NCBI RefSeq assembly: GCF_015693305.1
Contig: NZ_CP065139.1
Coordinates: 799,501 to 863,500, forward strand
DNA length: 64,000 nt
Reading direction: 5' to 3'
From: Sphingobium sp. Cam5-1
Lineage (GTDB): Bacteria; Pseudomonadota; Alphaproteobacteria; Sphingomonadales; Sphingomonadaceae
Shown one piece after another: positions 54,555 through 63,800 of this stretch (its first letter is position 1; the number at the start of each line of letters is the position of its first letter). The translations under genes were made by a program, and so were the position numbers. Under the pieces are notes generated by a model that saw only the letters and a list, made by a program, of their open reading frames with translations, did no database searches and had not been told where the DNA came from.

Positions 54555-55625
54555 TCATTCGGCCGCTGCGGCCGTCGGCGCCTGATCCAGCCCTTTGGTG
54601 GCATGGTCGCCATTGGCGCGGCCCTGATGGCCCGCCGCCTGCGCGCGCGGATTGTAGAATTGCCGATACCAGGCACGGTTGCGGTGGAACGGCCCATCGG
54701 TCGGCAAGCGCAATATCTGCAACGCGGGCGCTTTCGTCCGCCAAATCTCGAAATCCTGCGAGAAGGCGGACAGGCCAAGCTGCTGATATTGCCCATGCAG
54801 TTCGACATCCTCTGCCGAGGGCGGCACCTGCCGTCCCCGTGTGATGATGCCATGCCACACATGGGTCACGCCATCCTCGACGGGCGTGTGCAGCACGATC
54901 TGCACCGCATCCGTCTCGCCCGAAAAGCGCGCGATCAATATGCCCGGCCCAGTATAATAAGCATCGACGTCCAGCACGCCGCCCTCGCTGGTCATCGTCT
55001 CATGGCCCCCGCCCGACAGCTGCCGCCCGGTGACGCCCTCAAAACGCGAGTTGAAATAGGCAAGCCGCTGCCCATGGACCGGCCCGAAATGCCGCGCATC
55101 GACCAGATTGTCGATAATCTCCTGCGGATGCACAGGAATCTGCCCCAGATCATCATAGATGCAGCGCACCCAGCCCGCATCCTCCCATTCCGGCAGGTCG
55201 GGCAGGGGATAGTCCGGCTCCATCTGCTCGGGATCATGCCAGGCGAAGAGGCATCCGAACCGCTCCTCCACCGGAAAGGCGCGCACCCGCGCCGCCGGGG
55301 GCAGCGGCCCGTCGAAATAGGGCACATTGTTGCAAATGCCATCCGGCCCAAAGCGCCACGCATGATAGGGGCAACGGATCGAGTCCCCCTCGATCCGCCG
55401 CGCGCCCGCGCCCGAACTTTGCTCGGCCGCCAGATGCGCGCCCATATGCGGGCAATAGGCATCGAGCAGCGCCGCCCGCCCGCTTTCCCCACGATACAGC
55501 ACCAGATCGCGCCCGAACATGCGCAGCGCGGTGGGCGCAGCAATGGCATCCTCGGCCCGCGCGATCATGAACCAGCCACGGGGAAAGGTGAACTCTCCCA
55601 AGCCATAGTCGGCCGTGGTCGCCAT
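54555..55625 (-). CDS. Rieske non-heme iron oxygenase, alpha subunit (copy 2)
   Basis: 356 residues from an ATG at 55625 with AGAGGA eight bases upstream. Rieske motif CPHMGAHL with CPYHAWRFG; mononuclear iron site DNLVDARHFGPVH. Closely similar in design to copy 1 at 50837-51916 (same DYxLGEFTFPRGWFM start and NPRAQ/NPRD end region). It is upstream of the SDR gene and divergent from an XRE regulator, which probably controls it. Confidence 0.87.
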   Translation of the reverse strand: MATTADYGLGEFTFPRGWFMIARAEDAIAAPTALRMFGRDLVLYRGESGRAALLDAYCPHMGAHLAAEQSSGAGARRIEGDSIRCPYHAWRFGPDGICNNVPYFDGPLPPAARVRAFPVEERFGCLFAWHDPEQMEPDYPLPDLPEWEDAGWVRCIYDDLGQIPVHPQEIIDNLVDARHFGPVHGQRLAYFNSRFEGVTGRQLSGGGHETMTSEGGVLDVDAYYTGPGILIARFSGETDAVQIVLHTPVEDGVTHVWHGIITRGRQVPPSAEDVELHGQYQQLGLSAFSQDFEIWRTKAPALQILRLPTDGPFHRNRAWYRQFYNPRAQAAGHQGRANGDHATKGLDQAPTAAAAE

Positions 55626-55702
55626 CCGTCCATCCTCTCTCTTATTGCGCGCGCATAGTGGGACAGGCACGCCACCGGATCAATTCACGCTTGCCCCCGG
55701 CA

Positions 55703-55736
55703 ATCATTATATGATCCCATGCGATCACCTAATGAT
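55703..55736. promoter_or_regulatory. nested palindrome, probable operator of the Rieske-2/XRE divergent pair
   Basis: Outer arms ATCATTA (55703-55709) and TAATGAT (55730-55736); inner arms TGATC (55712-55716) and GATCA (55723-55727). It lies between the divergent Rieske and XRE genes. The 34-base nested dyad is well placed for autoregulation by the XRE protein. Confidence 0.55.
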
Positions 55737-55748
55737 CGGACCTCAGAC

Positions 55749-56486
55749 ATGCCCCAGAATGAAAGCCCCGGCGTCGCCGCCATCCTGGCCCAGCTGCGCC
55801 ACGAACTGCGCGTGCAAGGTGTCCGGGTCGCAGACCTCGCCGCCCGCATGGACGTCGCGGAGCCGACCCTCTGGCGCTGGCTGCGGGGCAGGGGGCTGAC
55901 GCTCGACAATCTCGACCGCCTCTGCCTCGCCATCGGCATTGACGTGCGCGACCTGCTCGCCCGATCAGCCGACAGCGGCGCGGACCGCTTCACGCTGGCG
56001 CAGGAGCGCATCCTCGCCGCCGACCGCAGCCTCGCGCTGCTCTTCTTCCTCATCCTCAACGGCGCGCAGCGGGCGGAATGTCAGTCGACGCTCGGCATCG
56101 ACACCGCGACCCTGGACGAAGCGATTGAGCGGCTCCGGCGCCTCGGCCTGGTCGACAGCCTGCCCGGCGGACGCCTGCGCCCACTCACCAGCCGCGCCGT
56201 CCGCTGGCGCCCCGGCGGCCCGCTCGACCAAGCCTTCAACCGCGTGGTGAAGCATTTCTTCCTCGGCCCCTCGCTGCTGGAGGGGGATGCCCGCTATGTC
56301 TCGGACATGCTCTGGCTCGGCCCCAACGGCCGCGACCGGGTGCAGGCCCTGTTCGAACGGCTGCGCGACGACGCCTATCTGATCGCCCGGCAGGAACGCG
56401 AGGCGGCAGCGGACATCGGCGATTGGTCCGCGCTGTTCCTCCTCGTCCGCCCCTTGGCAATGACCAGCGTCACCGAGGATCTTTAA
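55749..56486 (+). CDS. XRE-family regulator with a C-terminal ligand-type domain
   Basis: 245 residues from the ATG at 55749. An in-frame ATG at 55719 lies inside the nested operator dyad, so it is rejected. The N-terminal HTH is seen in RVADLAARMDVAEPTLWRWL. The C-terminal 170 residues (about 90-245) have a winged-helix-like piece (ALDEAIERLRRLGLVDSLPGGRLRPL) and are not a known sensor domain. It probably represses or activates the divergent Rieske/SDR genes. Confidence 0.78.
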   Translation: MPQNESPGVAAILAQLRHELRVQGVRVADLAARMDVAEPTLWRWLRGRGLTLDNLDRLCLAIGIDVRDLLARSADSGADRFTLAQERILAADRSLALLFFLILNGAQRAECQSTLGIDTATLDEAIERLRRLGLVDSLPGGRLRPLTSRAVRWRPGGPLDQAFNRVVKHFFLGPSLLEGDARYVSDMLWLGPNGRDRVQALFERLRDDAYLIARQEREAAADIGDWSALFLLVRPLAMTSVTEDL

Positions 56487-57421
56487 GCCCCCAGCCACCA
56501 CAGCATGCCGATCAGCGTGATCGACGCCAGCGTCGTGGTCAGCGTGACCGCCCAGGCGCTCAGTTCCATCGCCCATCGCCCCGCCTTGCCCGCCAGCACA
56601 AAGCTCGACGCTCCGCACGGCATCGCCGCCATCAATATCGCGACCTTTGCCCAAAGCGGCGGGATCGGCGGCAGCATCCACAGCAGCCCCGCCGTGATCA
56701 ACGGTTGCACAAGCAGCTTCAACGCCACGACCCGCCCAATCGGCCCGGGCGTCGCGGTCTCACGGGGCAGCGCGATGAAAATCCCGATCGCCGTCAGCGC
56801 GCACGGCGCCGTCGCCTGCGCCAGCGTCTGCATCAATATGTCGGCCGGCCCCGTCAGCGGCAGACGCAGCACCGACCAAACGCACCCCAGCACCGCCATG
56901 AAGATCAGCGGATTGCGCACCGTCGACCGCGCCGCCAGCTTCAATCCCGTGCCCACCCCATGGCCCTGGCTCGCCGTCACCTCGCTCATCACCAGGCCGA
57001 CCGTGAACACGATCGCCGAGTAAATCAGCATCGTCACGGACACCGGCGCGACTGCCTCCGGCCCCCAGGCCAGCGTCGCCACCGGCAGGCCGATGAAGCC
57101 CGTATTGCTGAAACAGGCGCACAAAGCCGCGATATTCGCATTCGCCCCCGACCGCCCGAACCGCCGCGCAATCGCAAAGGCCAGCGCATAGGTGATCAGC
57201 GCGCCCAGCGTCACTGCGATGAACATGCCCGGCACGGCCAGGTTGCTCGGGTCCATATGCGCGATCGAACGAAAGGTCAGGATGGGCAGGGTGATGGCGA
57301 TGACGAAGCGGTTCAGCACCTCGAATGCGCGATCGCCCAATATGTCATAGCGCCCGCACACATAGCCGATCAGGATCAGCCCGAACACCGGGACCAGAGC
57401 ACCCAGGATCGTCACAGCCAT
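56483..57421 (-). CDS. AEC-family (auxin efflux carrier-like) transporter
   Basis: 312 residues, about ten hydrophobic helices. The N-terminus (VPVFGLILIGYVCGRYDIL) and the central FSNTGFIGLPVATLAWGPEA segment with C-terminal MPCGASSFVLAGKAG are typical of PIN/AEC permeases, which move small organic acids. Its stop overlaps the XRE stop by four bases (convergent). Confidence 0.85.
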   Translation of the reverse strand: MAVTILGALVPVFGLILIGYVCGRYDILGDRAFEVLNRFVIAITLPILTFRSIAHMDPSNLAVPGMFIAVTLGALITYALAFAIARRFGRSGANANIAALCACFSNTGFIGLPVATLAWGPEAVAPVSVTMLIYSAIVFTVGLVMSEVTASQGHGVGTGLKLAARSTVRNPLIFMAVLGCVWSVLRLPLTGPADILMQTLAQATAPCALTAIGIFIALPRETATPGPIGRVVALKLLVQPLITAGLLWMLPPIPPLWAKVAILMAAMPCGASSFVLAGKAGRWAMELSAWAVTLTTTLASITLIGMLWWLGA

Positions 57422-57537
57422 GAAAAGCGCCCCTCATGCTCGACGGCGTCGCTCCCGCCGCGATGCGCCTCCTATGACAGGGCGAATGCGGCGGAAACGC
57501 CTTTCTGCGCAATCGTCAATGCGCGCAGGACAATCAG

Positions 57538-58392
57538 CTAAGCGCCAAACTGCGCAACGCTGCTGTCAAAACTACGCCGCACGGCCTCGGCCAAAGGCAA
57601 CTGGCGAAACGCATCCGACAGGATTTCCACGCCATAAGGGCCTTCATAACCCGCCCGACCCATCGCGCGGATGAAGCCCGGCACATCAAACTCACCCTCG
57701 CCGCACAGCTTGCGATGGCGCATCGTATCTTCCGTGATCTCGCCCTGCATCGCCATCATCGCGTCGCACAGTTCAGCGGCGATGATGAAGCGCGCAGGCA
57801 ACCTCGCAACCTCGTCCATCGTGCCGCCAGAGCGCATCACATGCCAGATATCGACCAGCAACCCGCCATTGGCCGCGTCCGCCGCAGCCACCATCTCCAA
57901 CGCGGCGCCCAGGTTCGGCAGCGTGGAAAAGGGCAGCATCTCCAGCCCGATCATCAGCCCATGATCCGCCGCCTGCGCACAAAGCGCCGCAAACTCGCCA
58001 GCCAGATCGTCACCCGCCGGATCGTCGGGCAGGAACGGCGGCATCACCTTGATATGCCGCGCACCCAGCGCATCGGCGGCGCGCAACAACTCCGCCCTGG
58101 CCGCATCCGACCGCGTGCGCCGCTCCCCCGATGCAAACCAATCCGCCAGATATTCCAGCTCAACGATCTTGTGCCCAGCGTCATCCAACAGCCGCTTGAG
58201 CGAGCCATAATCCCGCCCGCTCGCCTCCCAGGCGAGCAGGTCGCCCAGCCAAAAGCCGGTCCCTGCATAGCCCGCGCGCGCCGCCGCTTCGATCCGCTGC
58301 TCCAGCGGAAAGCGGCCCAGATTGTCCGGCCGGTCAGGCCGGACATTGCCTGCCGTGGTCCAGCAGGTGGCGATCAGGTGCGGCGCGCCCAC
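57538..58392 (-). CDS. sugar phosphate isomerase/epimerase-like TIM-barrel protein
   Basis: 284 residues. Features include IEAAARAGYAGTGFWLGDL, HIKVMPPFLPDD, IGLEMLPFSTLPN, GGLLVDIWHVMRSG and a Glu near the end (YGVEILSDAFRQ), matching the xylose-isomerase-like TIM barrel with a metal site. Such enzymes isomerise or dehydrate sugar-like acids. The GTG start has only AAGG close by. It is 13 bases after the dehydrogenase gene. Confidence 0.78.
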   Translation of the reverse strand: MGAPHLIATCWTTAGNVRPDRPDNLGRFPLEQRIEAAARAGYAGTGFWLGDLLAWEASGRDYGSLKRLLDDAGHKIVELEYLADWFASGERRTRSDAARAELLRAADALGARHIKVMPPFLPDDPAGDDLAGEFAALCAQAADHGLMIGLEMLPFSTLPNLGAALEMVAAADAANGGLLVDIWHVMRSGGTMDEVARLPARFIIAAELCDAMMAMQGEITEDTMRHRKLCGEGEFDVPGFIRAMGRAGYEGPYGVEILSDAFRQLPLAEAVRRSFDSSVAQFGA

Positions 58393-58404
58393 GGCCTTGC
58401 CGGT

Positions 58405-59304
58405 TCAGTCCATCCGGGGCGTCTTGATACCCGCATTGCGGCAGGCATAGTCGAGCAGCGCCGAATAATCCTTCGTGGCATAGTCCGTCGCCCGCGCGCC
58501 GCCAAATGCCGCATGCGCCGCCGCGCCCATGGGCAGGCCGACGCGGTTTTCCGCCGCCGCATTCATCGCCAGCGTCAGGTCCTTGAAGGCGAGGTCGATG
58601 GTGAAGCCGGGCTCCACATCACCCTTCAGCACCTTGTTCGCCATCAGCACATGGAAGGAACCATTGCGTGCCGTAGTGCCCCCGGTAACATCATGCATGG
58701 TCTGGATGTCGAGGCCCAGCTTCGTGCCAAGGGCGATGCATTCCGCGTCGATCTGCGCGGTCGACAGCAGCATCAGGTTGTTGATGATCTTCATGCGGCT
58801 GCCCATGCCCGGTTTGCCGCAGCGGTAGATGTCGGTGCCCATGGCTTTCAGCGCCGGTTCCACCCGCGCGAAATCCGCGTCCTCGGCGCCGACCATGAAC
58901 AGCGATTCTCCGCGTTCGGCATGGAAAGACAGTCGGCCGATCGGAGAATCCACGAAGGAAATGCCCTTCTCGCGGCATGCCGCTGCGACGCGATCCGTGC
59001 CCTTGCTGTCGATCGTCGACAGGTCCATCAGCAGCGATCCCGCGTCGATATTCGCCAGCACGCCATCCTCGCCCAGAACCACCGCCTCGACATGCTGGGT
59101 CGCGGGCAGCACGGTGATGACGATGTCCTGGCCCCGGCTCGCCTCGGCAACGCTCGCCGCCTTGGCCGCGCCGAGCGCCGCGACCTTGTCCATCTTCTCC
59201 GCGTCGATGTCGTACACGGTGACCGCAAAGCCCTTGCGCTGAAGGTTCGATGACATGGGCAGACCCATGGCGCCCAGGCCGATGAAACCGATCTTGGTGG
59301 TCAT
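58405..59304 (-). CDS. NAD(P)-dependent beta-hydroxyacid dehydrogenase (HIBADH/YihU-like)
   Basis: 299 residues. N-terminal Rossmann site GFIGLGAMGLPM; substrate loop VDSPIGRLSFHAERGESLFMVGA; catalytic Lys in GMGSRMKIINNLMLL. The DSPxGRxSxHAExG segment is close to sulfolactaldehyde reductase YihU as well as 3-hydroxyisobutyrate dehydrogenase, so a 3-hydroxyacid/aldehyde of this kind is the likely substrate. A GAGAGGA ribosome site is present. Probably in one operon with the isomerase-like gene. Confidence 0.85.
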   Translation of the reverse strand: MTTKIGFIGLGAMGLPMSSNLQRKGFAVTVYDIDAEKMDKVAALGAAKAASVAEASRGQDIVITVLPATQHVEAVVLGEDGVLANIDAGSLLMDLSTIDSKGTDRVAAACREKGISFVDSPIGRLSFHAERGESLFMVGAEDADFARVEPALKAMGTDIYRCGKPGMGSRMKIINNLMLLSTAQIDAECIALGTKLGLDIQTMHDVTGGTTARNGSFHVLMANKVLKGDVEPGFTIDLAFKDLTLAMNAAAENRVGLPMGAAAHAAFGGARATDYATKDYSALLDYACRNAGIKTPRMD

Positions 59305-59391
59305 GCTAAATTCCTCTCAAATTTGAGCCGGGCGTCCCCAGCATTGTGAACCCTGATCTCCCACTCTTTTCCAGAAGTGGCTTAAAGATTG

Positions 59392-59527
59392 TTCGCGCAG
59401 AGGCGCAGAGATCGCAGAGACCAGATCGCGCCGAAGGTGCCCTCTTTGAACCCTTGCCTCAAAAGGCGATGGGAATGGAGAATGGGGCTTCGCCATAAAC
59501 TCTGCGCCCTCTGCGCCTCTGCGCGAA
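59392..59527. repeat. 19-base perfect inverted repeat in an intergenic region
   Basis: TTCGCGCAGAGGCGCAGAG (59392-59410) is answered by its exact reverse complement at 59509-59527. It is a dispersed-repeat type common in GC-rich proteobacteria. No gene lies between the arms. It separates the dehydrogenase gene from the CoA transferase. Confidence 0.6.
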
Positions 59528-59533
59528 TAAAAA

Positions 59534-60778
59534 TCAATGCAGCTTTTCCGCGATAACCCCCGCTTCCACAAGCGCCGCGATCTGCCCTTCGGACAACCCC
59601 AGCACGTCGCTCAACACATCGCGCGTATCTTCCCCCGAACGCGGCGGCGCACGGCGATAATCGGCGGGCGTCTTGGAAAATTTCCCCGGATAGCCCAGCA
59701 CCTTGACCGGCGTACCGTCCGATCGGGCCATGTCCTTGATGACCCCGCGCGCGGCAATATGCTCGTCCGCCAAAATGTCGGGTATCTCATTGACCCGCCC
59801 GCCGGGCAGCTTGGCGGCCTCCATCGCGGCGATCAGATCGTCCGACTTCCACTTGGCGATGGCAGGCCCCATTTCCTCCTGCAACGCCTTGCGGTTGGGC
59901 GACCGGTTGCCATTGTCGATAAAGCGCGGATCGTCGGGCAGGTCCGGCCGCCCGATCAGGTCGCAAAAGCTGCGAAACTGCCGGTCATTGCCCAACGCCA
60001 CGAGGATGTCGCCGTCAGAGCAGGAGAAATCCTGATAAGGCACCGTATTGGGATGCTCATTGCCCAGCCGCCGGGGGATCATCCCCCCGTTCATATAGTT
60101 GGACGCCTGATTGGCGAGCAGCGCCACCTGCGTGTCGAGCAGCGACATGTCGATATGCTGGCCCTCGCCCGTGCGGTCGCGATGAGCAAGCGCGGCGAGG
60201 ATCGAAATCGCCGAATACAGGCCCGTCACAAGATCGCTGATCGGGATGCCGACCTTCATCGGCCCGCCGCCCGGCTCACCGTCGGGACGGCCGGTGATCG
60301 ACATCAGGCCGCTCATCCCCTGGATCAGGAAGTCGTACCCGCCGCGATCCTTATACGGTCCATCCTGACCAAAGCCGGTGATCGAACAATAGATCAGCTT
60401 CGGGTTGATCGCCGACAGCGACGCATAATCCAGCCCATATTTGTTCAGGCCACCGACGCGGAAATTCTCGACCACGATGTCCGCGCCCAATGCGATCTGC
60501 CGGATCAAATCCGCGCCGCGCGGGTCGGCAAGGTTGATCGCGACCGACTGCTTGTTGCGGTTGGCGCACAGATAATAGGCCGCGTCCTTAGACCCGTCGT
60601 CCAGGAAGGGAGGCCCCCAGCGGCGGGTGTCGTCGCCTTGCCCCGGCTGTTCGACCTTGATCACGTCCGCGCCCAGATCGCCTAATATCTGCGTGGTCCA
60701 CGGCCCTGCCAATACGCGCGAAAGGTCGAGCACCTTGATCCCCGCCAGGGGACCGGTTGAGGTCTGCTGATCGCTCAC
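59534..60778 (-). CDS. CaiB/BaiF family (class III) CoA transferase
   Basis: 414 residues. Typical segments: GIKVLDLSRVLAGPWTTQILGDLGADVIKVE, NRNKQSVAINL, YCSITGFGQDGPY, GGYDFLIQGMSGLMSITG and HIDMSLLDTQVALL. The Asp in GGYDFL is the likely catalytic residue. It moves CoA from a donor acyl-CoA to an organic acid. Starts at a GTG overlapping the upstream hydratase stop by four bases, so the two act together. Confidence 0.87.
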   Translation of the reverse strand: MSDQQTSTGPLAGIKVLDLSRVLAGPWTTQILGDLGADVIKVEQPGQGDDTRRWGPPFLDDGSKDAAYYLCANRNKQSVAINLADPRGADLIRQIALGADIVVENFRVGGLNKYGLDYASLSAINPKLIYCSITGFGQDGPYKDRGGYDFLIQGMSGLMSITGRPDGEPGGGPMKVGIPISDLVTGLYSAISILAALAHRDRTGEGQHIDMSLLDTQVALLANQASNYMNGGMIPRRLGNEHPNTVPYQDFSCSDGDILVALGNDRQFRSFCDLIGRPDLPDDPRFIDNGNRSPNRKALQEEMGPAIAKWKSDDLIAAMEAAKLPGGRVNEIPDILADEHIAARGVIKDMARSDGTPVKVLGYPGKFSKTPADYRRAPPRSGEDTRDVLSDVLGLSEGQIAALVEAGVIAEKLH

Positions 60779-61575
60779 TTGTTCTTGAACTCCGGCGCGC
60801 GCTTGCCAAGGAAGGCGGCGATCGCCTCATGATGATCTTCGGTATAATGGGCGAGCGACTGATAGCCCGCCGCCATTTCCAGCAGCGTCGGCAGCTTCAT
60901 GTCAGCTCCTTCGCGCATCAGCCGCTTGGCCATGCGCGTCGCATGACCCGGATTGGCGGCGATCTTGCCCGCCAGTTCCAGCGCCCGGTCCATCAGCTTG
61001 TCGGCGGGCAGCACTTCGGCGACCAGCCCATATTCCAGCGCGGTCTTGGCGTCGATGGCATCGCCGGTCAGCGTCATGATATTGGCGCGCTGCGGTCCGA
61101 TCAGGCGCGGCAGCAGCCACCCGCCGCCGCCACCCGGAATGATGCCCAGCTTGACGTAGCTTTCTGCGACCACGGCGGTGTCGGCCATCAGGCGGATGTC
61201 GCACATGCAACTGATGTCCAGGCCAAGGCCGATCGCCGGGCCATTGATCGCGGCGATGATCGGCACTTCCAGTTCATGGATGGCCGGGCCAATCATCTGC
61301 ACGCTGGTGCGATAGGCGTTGCGAATCTCATAGGGCGTGCCGCCGAACATGCCCGTTCTTTCGGCCATATATTTGACGTTGCCGCCCGCGCTGAACGCCT
61401 TCCCATTGCCGGTCAGGACGATCGCCCGCACCGAATTGTCGCGCACCATCTGGCGGCAGAAATCGACGATTTCCTCGCTCTGCTCGACCTCGGTGATGGT
61501 GTTGCGTTCGTCGGGACGGTTGAAGCGGGCTACGACGACGGGGCCGTCGCGCTCGACGAGAAGGAACGGTTCCAA
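60775..61575 (-). CDS. enoyl-CoA hydratase/isomerase (crotonase) family protein
   Basis: 266 residues from the second TTG (61575), which has GGGAG seven bases upstream; the first TTG at 61590 is an alternative. The fold is seen in FNRPDERNTI, GKAFSAGGNVKYM (oxyanion hole) and GPAIGLGLDISCMCDIRLM. The typical catalytic acidic residue lies in the ESYVKLGIIPGGGG segment (Glu near the start and Gly-rich loop). It probably hydrates or isomerises the CoA ester made by the coupled transferase. Divergent from LysR. Confidence 0.85.
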   Translation of the reverse strand: MEPFLLVERDGPVVVARFNRPDERNTITEVEQSEEIVDFCRQMVRDNSVRAIVLTGNGKAFSAGGNVKYMAERTGMFGGTPYEIRNAYRTSVQMIGPAIHELEVPIIAAINGPAIGLGLDISCMCDIRLMADTAVVAESYVKLGIIPGGGGGWLLPRLIGPQRANIMTLTGDAIDAKTALEYGLVAEVLPADKLMDRALELAGKIAANPGHATRMAKRLMREGADMKLPTLLEMAAGYQSLAHYTEDHHEAIAAFLGKRAPEFKNK

Positions 61576-61628
61576 GCGGGACTCTCCCAAACTGAAAAGA
61601 TCGCAAGGACGCTAGGCGCTCGCTTTCT

Positions 61629-61645
61629 ATCAAGCTAATATTGAT
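61629..61645. promoter_or_regulatory. LysR-type operator candidate
   Basis: ATCAA-N7-TTGAT lies in the divergent gap between the hydratase and LysR genes, 30 bases before the regulator ATG. It has the interrupted dyad form expected for LysR-type sites, though not the strict T-N11-A pattern. Confidence 0.45.
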
Positions 61646-61674
61646 TTTCGATTGTTCGATATATGGAAGCTATC

Positions 61675-62544
61675 ATGGAACTGCGCCAGCTCCGCTATTT
61701 CGTCATGCTTGCCGAAACCGGCAATTTCCATCGCGCGGCGGAGCGGCTCAACATGTCGCAGCCGCCGCTGACGGTCGCCATCCGCAAGCTGGAGGAAGAA
61801 TTGGGCGCCGCCCTGTTCGTGCGAAGCGCGCGCGGCGTCACGCTGACGGCGGCGGGCCGCGCTTCGCTCGACATGGCGCGGGCGACCCTGGCGCAGGCCG
61901 ATCGCTTCCGGGAAGCTGCGCGGGAAGGCGCGGCGGGGGAACGCGGTCAGTTGCGGGTGGGCTTTGTCGGATCGGCCACCTTCGAACTGCTCCCGCGCCT
62001 CATCGCCGAATATCGCCGCCGCTATCCCGCCGTCGAACTGGTGCTGGAAGAAGCAACCAGCGCCGAAATCGCGCGAAAGCTCGCCGCTGCCGAGCTGGAC
62101 GTGGGCCTCGTCCGCCTGCCCTTGCTCCAGATCGCGGCCGTGGACACGCAGGTCATTGACCCCGACGAACTGCACGCGGCCTTGCCCGAAGGCAGCCCCT
62201 TCGCCGACGCCGACAGCGTGGAACTGGGCGATCTGGCGCAGCAACCCTTCATCCTGCAAAGCCGCATCAGCGTCCTCCACTCGATCACGCTCACCGCCTG
62301 CCAGAAGGCCGGTTTCATGCCCATCGTCGCCCAAGAAGCCGCGCAATTGAGCGCCGTCCTCGCCCTGGTCCGCTCCGGCCTCGGCGTCGCGCTCGTCCCC
62401 TCCCGCGCCGCAGGCTCCGTGCCCCAGGGCGTCCGCCTCGTCCGCCTTGCAAGCCAGGTGCCCGTCCTCACCGGCGTAGCGCTCCCCCGTGACGCCAGCC
62501 CACTAGCCAAAAACTTCGCCGCCATCGCGTCCAATAGCCAATAA
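61675..62544 (+). CDS. LysR-family transcriptional regulator
   Basis: 289 residues from the ATG at 61675 (family start MELRQLRYF; GGAAG six bases upstream). The HTH is NFHRAAERLNMSQPPLTVAIRKLEEELG. The C-terminal effector domain begins near GERGQLRVGFVGSATFELLPRL. It lies divergent from the hydratase/CoA-transferase pair and just before the acyl-CoA dehydrogenase genes, so it probably controls both. Confidence 0.88.
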   Translation: MELRQLRYFVMLAETGNFHRAAERLNMSQPPLTVAIRKLEEELGAALFVRSARGVTLTAAGRASLDMARATLAQADRFREAAREGAAGERGQLRVGFVGSATFELLPRLIAEYRRRYPAVELVLEEATSAEIARKLAAAELDVGLVRLPLLQIAAVDTQVIDPDELHAALPEGSPFADADSVELGDLAQQPFILQSRISVLHSITLTACQKAGFMPIVAQEAAQLSAVLALVRSGLGVALVPSRAAGSVPQGVRLVRLASQVPVLTGVALPRDASPLAKNFAAIASNSQ

Positions 62545-62632
62545 GTATCGAAATAGCCAAATTCGATATTGGACTATAAAGCCACAAAACGCGATCTATT
62601 CGCTACTTCCTTAATGGTTTCACGAGGTCGGC

Positions 62633-63787
62633 TTGTTCGAAACACTCACCCTTTCCACCCTGCCGCCCGAGGATGAGGCAATCCGCCCCGCCCTCCGCGC
62701 GCTCATTCAGGAAGCCATCGCCGAACTGCCGGTACACCGCCGCGCCCGATCCTGGCAGGGTTTCGACGCCGCCTTCAGCCGCAAACTGGGGCAGGCGGGT
62801 TATCTCGGTCTCTCCCTCCCCAAGGAATATGGCGGCGTTGGCCGCGGCCCCTTCACCCGCTTCGTCGTGGTCGAGGAACTGCTTTCGGCAGGCGCCCCGG
62901 TCGCCGGGCACTGGATCGCCGACCGCCAGAGCGGCCCACTGATCCTGCATTACGGCACCGAAGAACAGCGCCGCTTCTACCTCCCCCGCATCTCGAAGGG
63001 CGAAGCGCTTTTCTGCATCGGCATGAGCGAGCCGGGCTCCGGCTCCGACCTCGCCAGCGTGCGCAGCCGCGCCGAGCAGCAGGCAGACGGCGGCTGGCTG
63101 CTCAACGGCCAGAAGATCTGGACCACCAACGCGATGCACAGCGATTATATGATCGCTCTCGTCCGCACATCGGGCACCAGCGCCGATCGGCAGCAGGGGC
63201 TGTCCCAGCTGATCGTCGACCTGAAGGCGCCGGGCGTCAGCATCCGTCCGATCGTCGACCTCACCGGCGACGCGCATTTCGCCGAAGTCTTCTTCGAAGA
63301 CGTCCGCCTCGCGCCTGATGCCCTCATCGGTGCGGAAGGGCAGGGGTGGAAGCAGGTCACCGCCGAACTCGCCTTCGAACGCAGCGGGCCGGAACGCATC
63401 TATTCCTCCGTCGTGCTGATCGACGCCTGGGTTCGCCATCTGGAAGCGGTCGGACGGAAGGACAGCGCCACCCTGCGCCTCGTCGGGTCGCTGATGGCGC
63501 AGCAGGCGGTGCTGCGCGAAATGTCGCTCGCCGTGACCGCGCGTCTCGTCGCGGGTGAAAGCCCGGTGGTCGAAGCATCGCTGATGAAGGACCTCGGCAC
63601 CAGCTTCGAACAGGCTGTGCCGCAGCTGATCGGCGATGATCTGGCAGCCAATCCGGACGAGCCGGTCGATCCTGAACTCTACCGCACCTTGCTTTACGTC
63701 ACCCATATCGCGCCCAGTTTCTCGCTGCGCGGCGGCACGCGTGAAATCCTGCGCGGCATCATCGCCCGCGGCCTTGGCCTGCGCTGA
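62633..63787 (+). CDS. acyl-CoA dehydrogenase (large-subunit type)
   Basis: 384 residues from a TTG with GAGG upstream. Signatures: LPKEYGGVGRGPF, FCIGMSEPGSGSDLASVRSRA, QKIWTTNAMHSDY and the C-terminal SLRGGTREILRGIIARGLGLR. It is a flavoprotein introducing a double bond next to a CoA thioester. The usual catalytic Glu near the LAFERSGPERIY segment is present. Paired with another, shorter dehydrogenase, as in steroid side-chain enzymes (FadE heterotetramers). Confidence 0.87.
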   Translation: MFETLTLSTLPPEDEAIRPALRALIQEAIAELPVHRRARSWQGFDAAFSRKLGQAGYLGLSLPKEYGGVGRGPFTRFVVVEELLSAGAPVAGHWIADRQSGPLILHYGTEEQRRFYLPRISKGEALFCIGMSEPGSGSDLASVRSRAEQQADGGWLLNGQKIWTTNAMHSDYMIALVRTSGTSADRQQGLSQLIVDLKAPGVSIRPIVDLTGDAHFAEVFFEDVRLAPDALIGAEGQGWKQVTAELAFERSGPERIYSSVVLIDAWVRHLEAVGRKDSATLRLVGSLMAQQAVLREMSLAVTARLVAGESPVVEASLMKDLGTSFEQAVPQLIGDDLAANPDEPVDPELYRTLLYVTHIAPSFSLRGGTREILRGIIARGLGLR

Positions 63788-63800
63788 AGGGAGCCACTTC

